NCBI GenBank assembly: GCA_024867545.1 | Contig: JANFNE010000024.1 | Span: 248,001 to 312,000 of the forward strand | Length of the DNA stretch: 64,000 nucleotides | Reading direction: 5' to 3' | Source of the DNA: Phytopythium helicoides | Lineage: Eukaryota; Oomycota; Peronosporomycetes; Pythiales; Pythiaceae | In this document: positions 20,417 through 31,391 of the stretch, piece by piece | How positions within the stretch are numbered: the stretch's first letter is position 1 | Layout of the letters: every line of letters begins with the position of its first letter | Notes under the pieces: generated by a model | Databases searched by the model: none | Told to the model about the DNA's origin: nothing | Seen by the model: only the letters and a program-made list of their open reading frames with translations | Program-made: the position numbers and the translations under genes

Positions 20417-21625
20417 CTACGAGAGAGTGCCAACGCCGAAGTTGGTGGTCGGGACGGTGAACTTGGCGGCTGTCGTGGCGGTGTACTTCTTAGCTACAGC
20501 CGCGCCCTTCGAAAGCGCCGAACTCCCAAGTTGGTTTGTCAACGAATTGGCCGAGTTCGTGTTCACGTTCTTGACGCACGAACGACTCAGATACGACGAA
20601 CAAGTGGTACCTCCCGACGTCTCGGCGTAGATCGCACCAGTTGAATCCGACAATAGCACGGGTGTCGTGCAAGTGTCCATGTAGTTACCCTCCGCAATCG
20701 TGTACGACTCATCGACAGGCGCAAAGTTGTGGCCCGAGTTGTTGTAGAAGTAGTTGTTGGCCGCGTGGATGATGGAGTCACCACCGACCTTAGGTGAGCG
20801 ACCCGACGTCTGGTGGATGTAGTTGTTGATGAGACTCACTTGGGTTTTGGTTCCGTAAAAGAGCATGGTCCAGTAGTGGCGGTTGTCACAGGAAGCGGAG
20901 TACTCGGTGTATCCGTCGAACTCGCAGTTGCTGATCGTCATGGTGTCGGAGCTGGCTGTGTTGGTGGCAATGAACTGGCGACCAATGTTGGAGATCTTGA
21001 GATGGTCGAGCCAAATGTTCTCCATAGCAGTCTCACCACCGTTGAGACCTTGGAGGTAAATGGCGTCACCTCCCCAGATCAAGTGAGGGTTGAGCTCCGT
21101 GATGTGGATATTCTGGATGATGATGTTGTTGCCGATGAGCCACAGACCCTTGCCCATGATGATGCCTGTGCGTCCGATGCCACGAAGGGTCTTGTTGGAC
21201 GTAACTTGGAGCATGTTGGCTTGAAGAGCAGCATTGTCGTAGGTGATAGTGACGGCCGTGCCGTCCTCGCATCCGCCAGTACCTGAGAAACCGCCCGACT
21301 GCAGGATGCAATCTTGACCCTTGAGCCCGTTGTTCTTGGCGATGCACGCGGTGTTGGACGGCGGACGGCAGCCCGTCTCCGTGGTCGTGCCCTCCGTGCC
21401 TCGGAAGTCGAAGGTCTTGTTAAGGTAGATGACCTGCGCGCTGGAGCTCGCGAGGTACGTCTTGAGTTCCGTGATTGTCGACGGATACACAGCCGTAGCG
21501 CTCCCACCGCCAGTAGTGGCAGATGCGAGTCCCTTGGCCGTGCCAATAGTCACAGCCTCTGCATTCTCGGACATCGCAGCAACGACGACGGCTACGAACG
21601 CAAGGCCGAAAGAATAGATCTTCAT
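20417..21625 (-). CDS. Secreted pectin lyase (PL1), copy 5
   Basis: 402-aa intact pectin lyase: signal peptide [20 protein letters not shown], Cys-containing N-terminal region, [36 protein letters not shown], and a Ser/Ala/Thr-rich C-terminus ending FGVGTLS. It is in tandem with copy 4, and both share C-terminal features ([14 protein letters not shown]) that set them apart from copies 1-3, so two subfamilies coexist in the cluster. All diagnostic residues are present, so activity is likely. Confidence 0.92.
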   Translation of the reverse strand: MKIYSFGLAFVAVVVAAMSENAEAVTIGTAKGLASATTGGGSATAVYPSTITELKTYLASSSAQVIYLNKTFDFRGTEGTTTETGCRPPSNTACIAKNNGLKGQDCILQSGGFSGTGGCEDGTAVTITYDNAALQANMLQVTSNKTLRGIGRTGIIMGKGLWLIGNNIIIQNIHITELNPHLIWGGDAIYLQGLNGGETAMENIWLDHLKISNIGRQFIATNTASSDTMTISNCEFDGYTEYSASCDNRHYWTMLFYGTKTQVSLINNYIHQTSGRSPKVGGDSIIHAANNYFYNNSGHNFAPVDESYTIAEGNYMDTCTTPVLLSDSTGAIYAETSGGTTCSSYLSRSCVKNVNTNSANSLTNQLGSSALSKGAAVAKKYTATTAAKFTVPTTNFGVGTLS

Positions 21626-21662
21626 CTTGAAATGGAAGAGGAGGTGTTGGGCTGTAGATGGC

Positions 21663-21678
21663 GGAATCGGAAATGAGG
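21663..21678 (-). promoter_or_regulatory. Initiator core of pectin lyase 5
   Basis: Minus strand CCTCATTTCCGATTCC about 40-53 nt upstream of the ATG; matches the oomycete initiator consensus. Confidence 0.6.
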
Positions 21679-22667
21679 AAGCCGGACGAAGCAGAGCGCA
21701 GCGGGTACTGCAGAGATGGTCATTCCAATGAATTCAATAGCCGGCGGCGGATTCATTGCCTGTCCGCTGTTATGGATCTGTTCATTCGGCACTCCTAGCC
21801 GATCTTGTCTGGTCAACTTGAAGCAGGACTCGAATGTCCTTGTGTGTGCATCGCATCGTGAACTACCGGTAGCAAGAGGAGGACGGTTCAAGTTCTTCGA
21901 GTGGTCATGGAATAGAATGATCAGCGGCTGTGAGGCTATGATAGCACAGCGCCGACCGCTGTCAAAAGAGATGCAATTCACTACACTACACTAGTTGGAC
22001 ATGACTCATATGTCAACTTATCCATCGCCACCACAAGTGATTGGTGCCGAACATATCACAAAGTGCCTCATCGTAAGCAGCGGCTGGGGAAGCCGAAGGA
22101 GCTGCGGGCTGTCGCACAACAACTCCAATGTAGCGTCAATGGGCACTTCTCATGCGTGATGCTAGAGTGGATAACAGACAGATGAGGCGGCATATCCGTC
22201 AAGACCACTCCAAGCCAAGCTACCGTCCGTGGATCAATTGGATTCTCAACCAGTATTCGGAGCCCTGCTGTACTAATGAATACGCTGTATTCATGGAGAG
22301 AGCTTCTCCTCGGTCGGCTGTAATACGACTGATGCCGATTGCCTACGTTCTCGCGGCACCAATGCAAAAGGCAGTTTTCCGCTTCGCCATCTTTGCAAGC
22401 TGTACGTTCACTCCACGCCTCGCTGTGAACACTTGCCTTGTTGTCGCGGCTTGAGCGGCTCTCCACGTCAACGCTCCGTCGCCTACCGACCAGCTGCAAG
22501 AACCACAACATATGCAGTTAGTATTTTATATCTTGGAACTACCGCCGAGCAGGGCGGCAAAGCAGCAACAGGCGCACGTGCGACGAGCGGGGGCGGGCAA
22601 CGCTCGCGCCCCGCGCGCCCCACGCCCGGGCCCTCTCGCACGCACCCCCATCGCGTTTGCGCGCTGC
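21679..22667. other. Intergenic region, no supported gene
   Basis: About 1 kb between pectin lyase 5 and the RAE1-like gene. Open frames here overlap on both strands and have no recognisable motif. Confidence 0.5.
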
Positions 22668-24055
22668 TCAGAACGAATTCCGTGCCGACGAATGTCCAAT
22701 ACCTGGCTTCTTCTTCTGCTTGATCTCGGCCTCCGAGACGCTGTGCAGCCGAATGATGCTCGGCTGCGCCTGGTTGTACTTCTCCGAGCCCATCGACCAG
22801 TCGTACGACAGCGTGTACGCAAAAATGTCGCCTGGCGCATTGAACTTGCCCACTGTGATCGACTGGTTGCTGAAAAGGGCACCGGCAGGTTACGTTAGGC
22901 ATTTCCGCGCCGTTGATTCAAACTGAATTCCGTGCAGACCGCACCTCTTGTTGAATGCCTTGAGCTTCTGGCGGGCATCTTTGTCCCAAAAGCAGAATGT
23001 GCCGTCGCCGCCTATGGTCGCGAATGTTCCGAACGGATGAAACGCGATGCTGCTCACGGGATAGATATCTGCGCCGTCACGGTGGCACTTGAACGCGAAA
23101 TCGTTTCTGTGGGCAATGGGTAGCAGAAGTTGGTCAGGATGGTGCTATGCATCAATGCAAAAATGACTCGAACGCACCGTTTGTCCTTGTCCTCAACATG
23201 CTGGATGGCGCAGCGGCCCTCGACGGAGCCAACAGGCAAAGCCCGACGCGTCCGGGAAGCAGGCGATAGGTGCGCGTCTGGAACTTGAGGTTCGACGGGA
23301 TGGACTTGTAGATCTGCGAGGGCTTGCGCACATCCACGACGTGGATCTGGCGGTCCGCCGTGGCCACGACCAGCAGCGGGTGCTTGACGTCCATGGCGTA
23401 CACGCGCTCCGAGAGCTGCAGCGTGGCCATGGCCGTGGGCGACCTCGTGTCCCAGTACTTGAGCGTTTTGTCCCAGCTGCCCGTGACCACGCAGCCTGCC
23501 TCCTGATCGCCGCGATCGCGCGGATCGGCGCGTCGTGCTGCTCGTGCACCCGTCAGTCGCCGCTCCGCAGGGGGCCTCCATCACCTCCAGACACCGTACC
23601 GCCGCGATCTGCTGGCCCTGCGCCGGCCCGTTGAGCACCCACATCTTGGCCGTCTTGTCGCACGAGCCCGAGAACACGGCCGTGCCGTCCTGGAGTGGTT
23701 GAGCAGCATCACGCAGCGCCAAGTACAGCACCCATACACACATCCAGACGTCCATTAGCTCCTGAGCCGCCGCCCCAGGGCCCCGCGAACCGCGCGCACG
23801 CACCCCGCTGAACGCCGTGCAGAGCACTGGCCCGTCGTGCGAGATCTGCGCCTTGGGCACGGCGTTGAACTGGCCGCTCTGCGCCTGCACCTCCCAGCAG
23901 CGCACGCAGTTGTCCCAGCTTCCCGAGACGAGCGTGTTGCTCGTGGGGCTCCACGCCAGGTCCTGCACGCCGTCGCCGATGGACTGGGGGATCGTGTAGT
24001 CGTTGTTCGGGTTCAGGTACCCGCCGGCCGCCGCCGCCGCGCCGAACGCCGCCAT
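22668..24055 (-). CDS. RAE1: RAE1/Gle2-like mRNA export WD40 protein, five exons
   Basis: WD40 beta-propeller that in other eukaryotes docks mRNA-export machinery at the nuclear pore through Nup98. Exons inferred from GT-AG junctions: 24055-23804, 23689-23600, 23537-23178, 23106-22945, 22869-22668. Landmarks: [83 protein letters not shown], then [10 protein letters not shown] near the C-terminus. Joined exons give about 354 aa, the usual RAE1 length, but only if three single-base frameshifts in exon 3 are allowed for (about 23497 one base missing, about 23278 one extra, about 23243 one extra). For an essential gene, sequence error is the likeliest explanation. A decayed extra copy is the alternative. 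Confidence 0.85.
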
Positions 24056-24346
24056 GCTCGCCGTCCTTTCCGCGCCGCTTTCCCCTAGTGGCGGGTCGGC
24101 GCGCAGCCAGCAACCGCCGTCTATGGGCGATTGTATGCCGTTATTCACGGGGCTTCACACTTGTTTTGGGCAAATTGATTTCTTTTATTTTAGGCTCTTG
24201 TCATCTTAATAATACGCGCATATATTTATTTACGGACATATTTTTAATATTGGGAGTGGTAGAATGATGTAATTTGGGGACGTGAAAAAAATCTTTTTTT
24301 CTTCCTACAGTAATGACCTCACAAAGGCAACGGACGCTTCAACCTC

Positions 24347-26491
24347 ATGGCGACATGCGGGCGGTGGGCGCGCGGGGCTCGCGCGGCCGCGGGCGACGCG
24401 CTGAGGCTGCGGCTGGTGCTCGGGGGCAACGAGGACGACGACGCGCGGCTGGAGGCGCTGGTGGCGGCGCGCGCGGACCCTCGCGGCGCGCGCTACGGGC
24501 AGTTCGTGGGTCTGGAGCAGCTTCGCGGGCTCGTCGGCGCGTCGGAGGAGGTGCTGGCGGCGCTGCAGGCGCTGAATGAAGAGGAAGAGGTGGATGGGAA
24601 GGCCGTGGGGGCGACTGGGGACGCGTGGGAGCTGCGGGTGCCGGTCGAGAGCGCGGAGAGGCTGTTCAAGACGAGGCTGTTCGAGTTCAGCCATGTGGAG
24701 ATGCCCGACGTGCGCGTTGTGAGGCCCGACGAGGGATTTGAGCTCCCAGGGGCTCTCAAGGGGAGCGTCGTGTTTGTGGACGGATTGGAGAGCTTCCCCA
24801 CCGAGATGCAGGCGCGCGCCATGCAGAAGAGGCTTGAGGGGAGAAGGGAGCATGGGAAGAAATCGGGACGCTACGACCCGCCGCTGGCAGCGGACGAGGA
24901 CGTCGCGCTCTCGAGAGACGATATTGTGACGCCGGACACCATCCGCAAGCAGTATCAAGTGCCTGAGGGGACCAGCGCCGGTGCTGGAGAGGGGAACCTT
25001 GTCATTGGCACGTTTCCTCCAGGAGTTCTACCGAGAGAGCGACATCAAGCGGTTCGTCAGCAAGTTCGGAGGTGACACGGGCGAGCTCCGGCTTACGACA
25101 CACGGAGACTGTATCGCGCACTCTAACCAGCTGTCGGCGTATCGTGGCGGCGGAGATGCTGCAGCCGTCGCAACTGGAGAGGCTTCGCTGGACGTCCAAG
25201 TTGCCGTCGGGGTCGCTCACGGTGCGCATGTCGACATGATGTGCTACACGACACTGCGGGACCCAACGCGCGTGTTTGCTGCCGACAATCAAGAGCCTTT
25301 CTCACATTTATGCAAGACGTGAATTCTATGGACCCTCCTCCCTCAGTCGTGTCCGTCAGCTACACCGACGACGAGTGCAGCGTACCGGTTGCCTATGCAC
25401 GCGCCGGTCAATAGGGAACTCATGAAGAGTGCACTCCGCGGTATTTCAGTCGTGATATCGGCTGGAGATGCTGGCGTTCAAGCGAGCAACTTGTCGGGAT
25501 TCTGTCGGAAACTGCCCAACTCGGTCACTTCAAAGCCCTGTGACCGATTCCTCGCCATGTTCCCAGCGTCATCACCCTATGCCACAAGTGTTGGTGCTAC
25601 TAGCCTGGAGTTGACGAATCTGTTGATCAAGACGGATTGTTTCACGAGCGTGTGACGAGTATTCGGCACGATGATGCACTCATCACGTCTGGTGGGGGAT
25701 TTAGCGAGCTTTTTGGCATGCCCGATTACCAGCGACGCGCTGTAAGCAAGTATCTTGCGTACGCTGACGAACATGGGCTCACATCAATGTTCAATACCTC
25801 GGGTCGTGCGTACCCGGACATCGCAGCAGTGGGTCATGCCTTTCCCGTCATCGTGAACGGGGACCTGACTCCTACGGACGGCACATCTGTCTCGGCGCCG
25901 GTGCTAGCTTCGATGGTCATGTTGGTAAATAGCCATCGTGCTAGTCGCGGCAAGCCGCCACTCGGTTTCCTGAACCCTCTTCTCTACGCGCTGCACGAGG
26001 AATGTCCGCATGTTTTTCGCGACATCACGGACGGCGAGACGTCATGCGGGTCTGTTGGAATGTCTTGCTGTCCTCGAGGGCATGTAGCAACAGAGGGATG
26101 GGACGCTGCCTCTGGTGTTGGGACTCTCCGGTTCGATGTCTTCATCAACGACCTCGATGCTTGCCTAGAGAGAATCCAACGTCAAGGATATGATCTATCG
26201 GTACCCATAGAGGACCTCCGATCATCCACAAATCTACTGCAAATTGACTCAACTGCGGCTATGAGAGAGGAAACAAATGCCAGACAGCACTGGACAACTC
26301 CTGAAGAGCGTATTGCATTGCAGGCACTTATTACCATCGCATTTATCGCCGGTGTGTCGCTTTTGGCATTGCTGGTGTCGCTCCGTCGACAGCTATTTGC
26401 GCCACGACGTGCCAATTGTGACCGCTATTATGCGTGTCATGCTCGGGAGTCGGCGCGCGAATATTTGCTTGGGCCATCTAGCGAGCGATAA
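24347..26491 (+). CDS. Sedolisin (S53) tripeptidyl-peptidase-like protease with C-terminal membrane anchor
   Basis: Acid serine protease of the sedolisin family, a TPP1-like exopeptidase. The N-terminal third is a pro-kumamolisin activation domain (ARADPRGARYGQFVGLEQL; linker DIVTPDTIRKQYQVP). The catalytic Glu/Asp pair is in GEASLDVQ (about 25180-25200), the oxyanion Asp in ISAGDAGV, and the nucleophile Ser in GTSVSAP (near 25890), preceded by GRAYPDIAAVG. A Ca-site-like DITDGE is followed by GWDAASGVGTL. Near the C-terminus a hydrophobic helix (ITIAFIAGVSLLALLVSL) suggests membrane attachment, with a short basic tail. No clear signal peptide is seen at the chosen ATG, so a 5' exon may be missing. 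The frame changes at about 25012, 25300, 25410 and 25600-25640; each looks like a single-base indel. Confidence 0.82.
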
Positions 26492-26553
26492 ATTCTAGGG
26501 TATTCGAGATTGTCTATTCTACCACTGTGATAGACTGAAAATCTGATCTGTTA

Positions 26554-28102
26554 TTACTTTGCCTCGGCAACGTCATCTTCAGCTTCAAACTCGTCGTCTT
26601 CGTAGTCATCGATGGACCCTACGCGCTTTCGTTCCGCAGACTTGTTTTCCTCAGATCCTTTAGCCTCATTTCGCCGTGCGTGAAGCCACCGCGAACAGCG
26701 AGCGATGCACTTAGCGCGGTCAGTAGCATCGTGCCGTGTGAGCCAAGGCAAGTTGAGCAGCGTGTCGACAGACGCACGTTTTTGTGGCTAATGTTACATA
26801 CAAACAAGTAGTGAGCAAGGCAAACATCTCCATTCCATTTGTGGAGCATTTCGTACGTCTTTCTTAAGGCAGCAGCTCACGAACTGGAGAAACTCTGGTG
26901 AGAAAGAGTCACCACTTGCATCCTTTTCCGGAAGCTCTGGTTCTGCGCACTCGATGATGCTTTGCACGACCTATTGATATGACCAAGGGTGAACTTTATC
27001 GTCAAATTCAGAAATGCTGCGGCAAACCCCTTACATCGATGTAGCTGCGTGCGTAGTGATAAGGGAAGGTAGCAGTCGCGCACTCAATCAGCACAAGACC
27101 TAGACTCCAAATGTCCGACTTGTAGCTGTATCACCGTTTGTGAGGTAAGCGGGAAACCATCGCCAAATACCCATCAGCAAGATACCACTCACTCGTATGG
27201 CTGGTTCTGCACGCGCTCAGGCGACATGTATTTGAAGGTTCCAACAAAAGTGTTCGCCATATCGAACGAGTTGCCGAGCTCTCGTGCAATTCCAAAGTCG
27301 GTGAGCTTAATCTCGCCCTTGGATTGCACGAGAATGTTTTGAGGCTTGATGTCGCGATGGAAGTGATGCGTCTTCTTGAGATGAGCGAGTCCAGAAAGAA
27401 TTTGGAAAGCCATTTGCGCGACCACAGGCTCAGGGATCCCGTGTCCATCAGTTCCAGCGATAATTCGGTCGAGCGATCCAAACTCGCAATATTCCAGAAC
27501 AAGGCTCAGTGCATGATCTTTGAAGAAAGCGCCAAAAAAGTCCACGAGAAATGGGCTCTCGACGCTATACAGTGTGCGGATCTCGGTCAGCATTTGATCG
27601 CGCTTGGACTTGTCGTACACATTGTTGACAACCTTAATGACATATACCGCGCCTGTTGCGCGGTGCCGCGCACGAAAAACCTGCCCAGAACATCCGCGAC
27701 CAACAAGTCCGCATGGCTCGAGTTCGTCCAGTAAGATGACCTGAGAGCACCATTTCAGATGTGAGTCCTACTCTTAGCACAATCCAAAACCTCATCTCCA
27801 ATTGATACCTTGCGCTTTGATGGATGAATAAGAGCCTCTTCTTCTTCAATTTCATCGTCGACGCCTTTCACATCAGGCTCTGTGCGAGTCTTGGGGACGA
27901 AAGACACTCCCGCACGATTGATATGGATGCTGCCCTTGCAAAGTGTGGTCTCACCGATATCACACGAGCCCTCAAGTTCGTCCGCGTCATCTTCGATAGC
28001 ACCTTCATCATCGCCTTTTGCTTCTAGTCCTGCCATGCGAAGCGGGCGGACTTTTGCTGGCTCATCCATCGTTAGCGTCAGCGATGGTCGCGGCTTCTTC
28101 AT
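26554..28102 (-). CDS. MAP kinase kinase (STE7-type) protein kinase, five exons
   Basis: Dual-specificity kinase of a MAPK cascade. Exons 28102-27791, 27740-27193, 27125-27035, 26970-26857 and 26787-26554 join with GT-AG introns of 50-69 nt and keep frame, giving 432 aa. An acidic N-terminal region of about 100 residues precedes the kinase domain: glycine loop [20 protein letters not shown] with the catalytic Lys, [19 protein letters not shown], activation segment [21 protein letters not shown] matching the S/T-x(3-5)-S/T pattern of MAPKKs, and [14 protein letters not shown] Glu/Asp-rich C-terminal tail follows the last helix. The start is the ATG giving [15 protein letters not shown]; an upstream in-frame extension lacks support. 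Family assignment is firm; which pathway it serves cannot be told. Confidence 0.88.
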
Positions 28103-28214
28103 GATGCAGTGTGAGCAGCGAGTCGATGTCAGTCGTTTCCGCAATGACAGCAGCAAGCGAACGCACAAGTTTTGAAGACGACACTATAATTAGGAAGTTA
28201 GGTGCAAATGAATG

Positions 28215-29189
28215 CTAGACGCGCGGCCTGCAGGTTTCGTACGTCGGGATCATGTACTTGATGTTGACGAAGGCGTCTGGACCTCCGGTCCGCTCGAGTA
28301 GATTGAGCGTCTCGAGAATCAGGTCGCCAAGGTTCTCCTGACGTCGTTGACCGTAGTCAATGGCGTCGCCGCAGTTGACGCGCTTGGTAATGAACAGGTT
28401 AAAGACAGAGAGTAGCTGTCGGTAATACGGAACAAGTGCCTCGCCTGCAAATGGGCAACACCGAAGCAGCGCCTGCAATACCTTCATCTGCACACACATC
28501 ACAGTATGGTTGCGTGTCATCAAGTTCTGCTTCATTGGCAAAATGAGATGCGGTAGGCATGGTAGCACGCGATTTTGACCCTTTTCGAGCATTTCCAGTG
28601 TTCCTTGTAGTGACAGGAAATGGTATGGTTCATCCAAGTCGCGCAGGCCCTCCATGAAAATCGGTAGATAGTGGGTATAGTCGAGGTGCGCCAGATCGAC
28701 TTGCCACTGCAGTTTCCTCACTGCACCAGCAAAGTTCACACGTAAGGGTAGGTCTCCTCGATCGTCTACACCAGGGATAATCCGTTAGCATTTGTAAAAG
28801 GAAGCTACAGCATCAGAGAACTTACAAAAGTAGCGGAAACGTGTCGGCTCGATCTTTCGCGCCTTGAAGGCACCAGATGATTGAGGTCGGGCAACCACCG
28901 AACGTAGTGAAGTAGTGCTGCAGGGTCGAGCGGACGACATGCTTGCACGTTTGGCTTTTAGAAGTGCACACTCGAGCTCTCGCTGCATCTGAGTAGGGTC
29001 GGTCTTGGGCGGCGAGTTGGCGATCGTGGCTTTTGCGGTCGCAGTCAGCCGTGCCATCTGCCGCACATGGTGCAACGACGGCGCGTTTGGACGTCGCTGG
29101 TCTTGGATGGAACGATTCCTGGAATCAGACATTCGAGAGCCACCGTCGAGCATTGCGGTCCGACCGACAGGCCGCTCGTTGGCTGACAT
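28215..29189 (-). CDS. PACRG: PACRG (parkin co-regulated gene) axonemal protein, two exons
   Basis: Microtubule inner-junction protein of motile flagella. Exon 1 is 29189-28826 and exon 2 is 28765-28215, split by a 60-nt intron (gtaag...tgtag) that cleaves the Tyr codon of FYDRGDLP; the joined product is 304 aa. The conserved PACRG core starts at EPTRFRYFYDRGDLP and runs through DLAHLDYTHYLPIFMEGLRD, FLSLQGTLEML, LPHLILPMKQNL and ERTGGPDAFVNIKYMIPTYE. The N-terminal 115 residues are a basic, low-complexity extension typical of this family. Its presence indicates an organism with flagellated zoospores. Divergent from the first acetyltransferase gene. Confidence 0.93.
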
Positions 29190-29609
29190 GACGTTGCTGG
29201 TCGTCTGGAGAAGGGCGATTGGTCTGCGTCGTCAATCTGAGAGCTGAAAGTGGCGAGTGACAGACAGGCGGCAGCACGGACCACTCAGCCTCGTGATCTG
29301 ACCATGTTGAGCTCACAGTACAGGCGGAGCTATCTTTGGTGCCAGCGCGCACAGTGGATTTCGGGTGCTTGATCACTTCACAAGTCACATATGCACAAGT
29401 CGCAGGTCATCGCATCAATGCGGTTGATGCTGGCCAGTGGGGTCATCGCATCAAGTGCGCCGACGAGTCCTCGCCGTTCGCACCTAACATTACCACTGAC
29501 CAGGGGTTTGGTCAGGTGGAGGACTCCACGAAGCTGGTCACAACCCTCATCTTGATGGATTTTCGATTTTGCAAGCTCGAAGACACTTCACTCACTCCAT
29601 TGATCTCCG

Positions 29610-30182
29610 ATGGCTCCCGTCGACCCTGTAGCCTCGTCCGTCTCGATGGAACCCGTCTTCGACATCCGACAGTACAAAACGGAGGACCACGATCGAGTCG
29701 TCGACATGTTCGTTGAGGGGATGCTGGCTTACCCGGCGCAAAAGGACACTCCGTTCATGGACGGCTACATTCAGCGCAGCGTCGATACAGACCTCCGCTC
29801 GATCCACGACACGTACATCACTTGCGGTGGTAACTTTTGGGTGGTCACACCAGCTGATGATCCTACGCTCATTGTCGGAATGGTTGGTCTTGAGCCCAAA
29901 CCCAACAGCGAAGGCGAGTTGCGGCGTATGTCGGTAAAGAGCGGCTACCGGCGCTACGGTATCGGTCGCATGCTTCTCACCCACCTCGAGAATTGGGCAG
30001 CTACGAATGGATTCCGCAAGATATGGCTTACAACTGGGGCCGTCATGGACAAGGCTCGCGTCTTCTACGAGGCCAATGGATACGACGAGGTCGATGTCAT
30101 CGAGATGACGCCCGCGTACTACGCTGTTAAATTCGAGAAGAAGCTTCCCCAATCCAAGCCTCATGCAGTCGCTCACTACTAG
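29610..30182 (+). CDS. GNAT-family N-acetyltransferase, copy 1
   Basis: 190-aa GNAT-fold enzyme transferring an acetyl group from acetyl-CoA to an unidentified amine. The acetyl-CoA motif A is RRYGIGRMLL (R/Q-x-x-G-x-G/A type), preceded by the beta-strand LIVGMVGLEPKP and ELRRMSVKSGY, and followed by IWLTTGAVMDKARVFYEANGY (motif B). An array-specific signature GGNFWVVTPADD lies just before. The first in-frame ATG was used as start. First member of a six-gene array on the same strand. Confidence 0.85.
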   Translation: MAPVDPVASSVSMEPVFDIRQYKTEDHDRVVDMFVEGMLAYPAQKDTPFMDGYIQRSVDTDLRSIHDTYITCGGNFWVVTPADDPTLIVGMVGLEPKPNSEGELRRMSVKSGYRRYGIGRMLLTHLENWAATNGFRKIWLTTGAVMDKARVFYEANGYDEVDVIEMTPAYYAVKFEKKLPQSKPHAVAHY

Positions 30183-30443
30183 ACGTGAAATACAAGTCGA
30201 GCAAATAGACTCCATGCGTTTTCACAACTTCGCATCTTACCGGTACATTGCTCGCTTGTCAATGCACTATAATAGTCGATACAAATCGAATGATTTGAAA
30301 TGAATGGGTGGCTCCGATTACGCGAGCAAAGGTGAACAGCGCGCTTTTGCGTCAACGTAGTGTTCAATCGAGCATTGCGCATACGTGCAGCGCCTCCTCA
30401 ACTCGGCGTCCAGTTTAGATCTCGCAAAGCTGTGGACAGCAGG

Positions 30444-31031
30444 ATGGCTCCCGTTGAGGTGCAACCAATGCCTGCGATGCCGTCGACACCTTCGTTCGTT
30501 GTCCGCCAGTTCCTGGACAGTGACCGCGAACAGGTTGTGACTTTGTTCATCGATGGCATGAGAGAGTACCCTGAGCAGAAGGACTGCCTCCACGTCGCGG
30601 GTTTCATCAAGCACAGCCTCGAAACAGACTTGGCCGACGTGCACGGCACGTACATCGCGCCTGGGGGCAACTTCTGGGTCGTCACGCCTGCGGACACTCC
30701 GGCAGTGGTGGTCGGGACCATCGCCCTCGAGCCCAAGCCCAACAACGAGGGGGAGCTGCGTCGCCTGAACGTCAAGCGTGACTATCGGCGCTTCGGTCTG
30801 GGGCGGTTGCTTCTAGCTACCCTGGAGCAATGGGCGGTGGCCAATGGATACTGCAAAGTCTGGCTCACAACCGGCGTGGTAATGGACAAGGCCCGCGCCT
30901 TCTACGAAGCAAACGGCTACACGGAGGGTAACGTGGTCGAGGTCTCGGCCATATACTCTGCCGTCGAGTTTGAGAAGTCCCTAGAGCCCGCGCAATTCAG
31001 TACTAAACGGGACGTTGAAGGTTCAGGTTGA
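30444..31031 (+). CDS. GNAT-family N-acetyltransferase, copy 2
   Basis: 195-aa paralogue of copy 1: GGNFWVVTPADTPAVVVGT, ELRRLNVKRDYRRFGLGRLLL (motif A) and VWLTTGVVMDKARAFYEANGY. The frame is open upstream to 30360, but the ATG at 30444 begins the MAPVEVQPMP segment alignable with copy 1 (MAPVDPVASS), so it is preferred. The C-terminal tail is longer and diverged. Confidence 0.85.
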   Translation: MAPVEVQPMPAMPSTPSFVVRQFLDSDREQVVTLFIDGMREYPEQKDCLHVAGFIKHSLETDLADVHGTYIAPGGNFWVVTPADTPAVVVGTIALEPKPNNEGELRRLNVKRDYRRFGLGRLLLATLEQWAVANGYCKVWLTTGVVMDKARAFYEANGYTEGNVVEVSAIYSAVEFEKSLEPAQFSTKRDVEGSG

Positions 31032-31333
31032 ATACTCTTTTGTGATGGAAGAGCTGCTCTGTTGGTGTCGTCATCTTTTCGTGATGTAGAGGTCGAGCTG
31101 ACTGAGCACTGCTCTGTACGCACTTTGCTGCGTGTCGACTTCAGTGCAAGGATAGTGCGCAATTCGGGTCTTTTTATGCCTCCCGAATCCAAGTTGGCGT
31201 GGTTGAAGGCGCTTGATCACTGGTCCATGAAGAGAAGTCGACGATACTGATGAAAGCGCACCAAGCACAGGATGTGCGAGAATCCCACGACAGCGCGTTA
31301 ACGTGATCTATCCACCACAGAGCTACCGGCCTC

Positions 31334-31352
31334 GCATCACTTTCGAACTCCC
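31334..31352 (+). promoter_or_regulatory. Initiator core of carboxylesterase 1
   Basis: GCATCACTTTCGAACTCC about 40-58 nt before the ATG resembles the oomycete initiator region. Confidence 0.4.
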
Positions 31353-31391
31353 CTTGTGCTTCACAAGCTGCAGCCGATCCATCCAGTAGCG

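Noticed and set aside
22068..22511. 147-codon minus-strand frame upstream of pectin lyase 5
   Set aside because: Overlaps other open frames, with no signal peptide, domain or promoter core.
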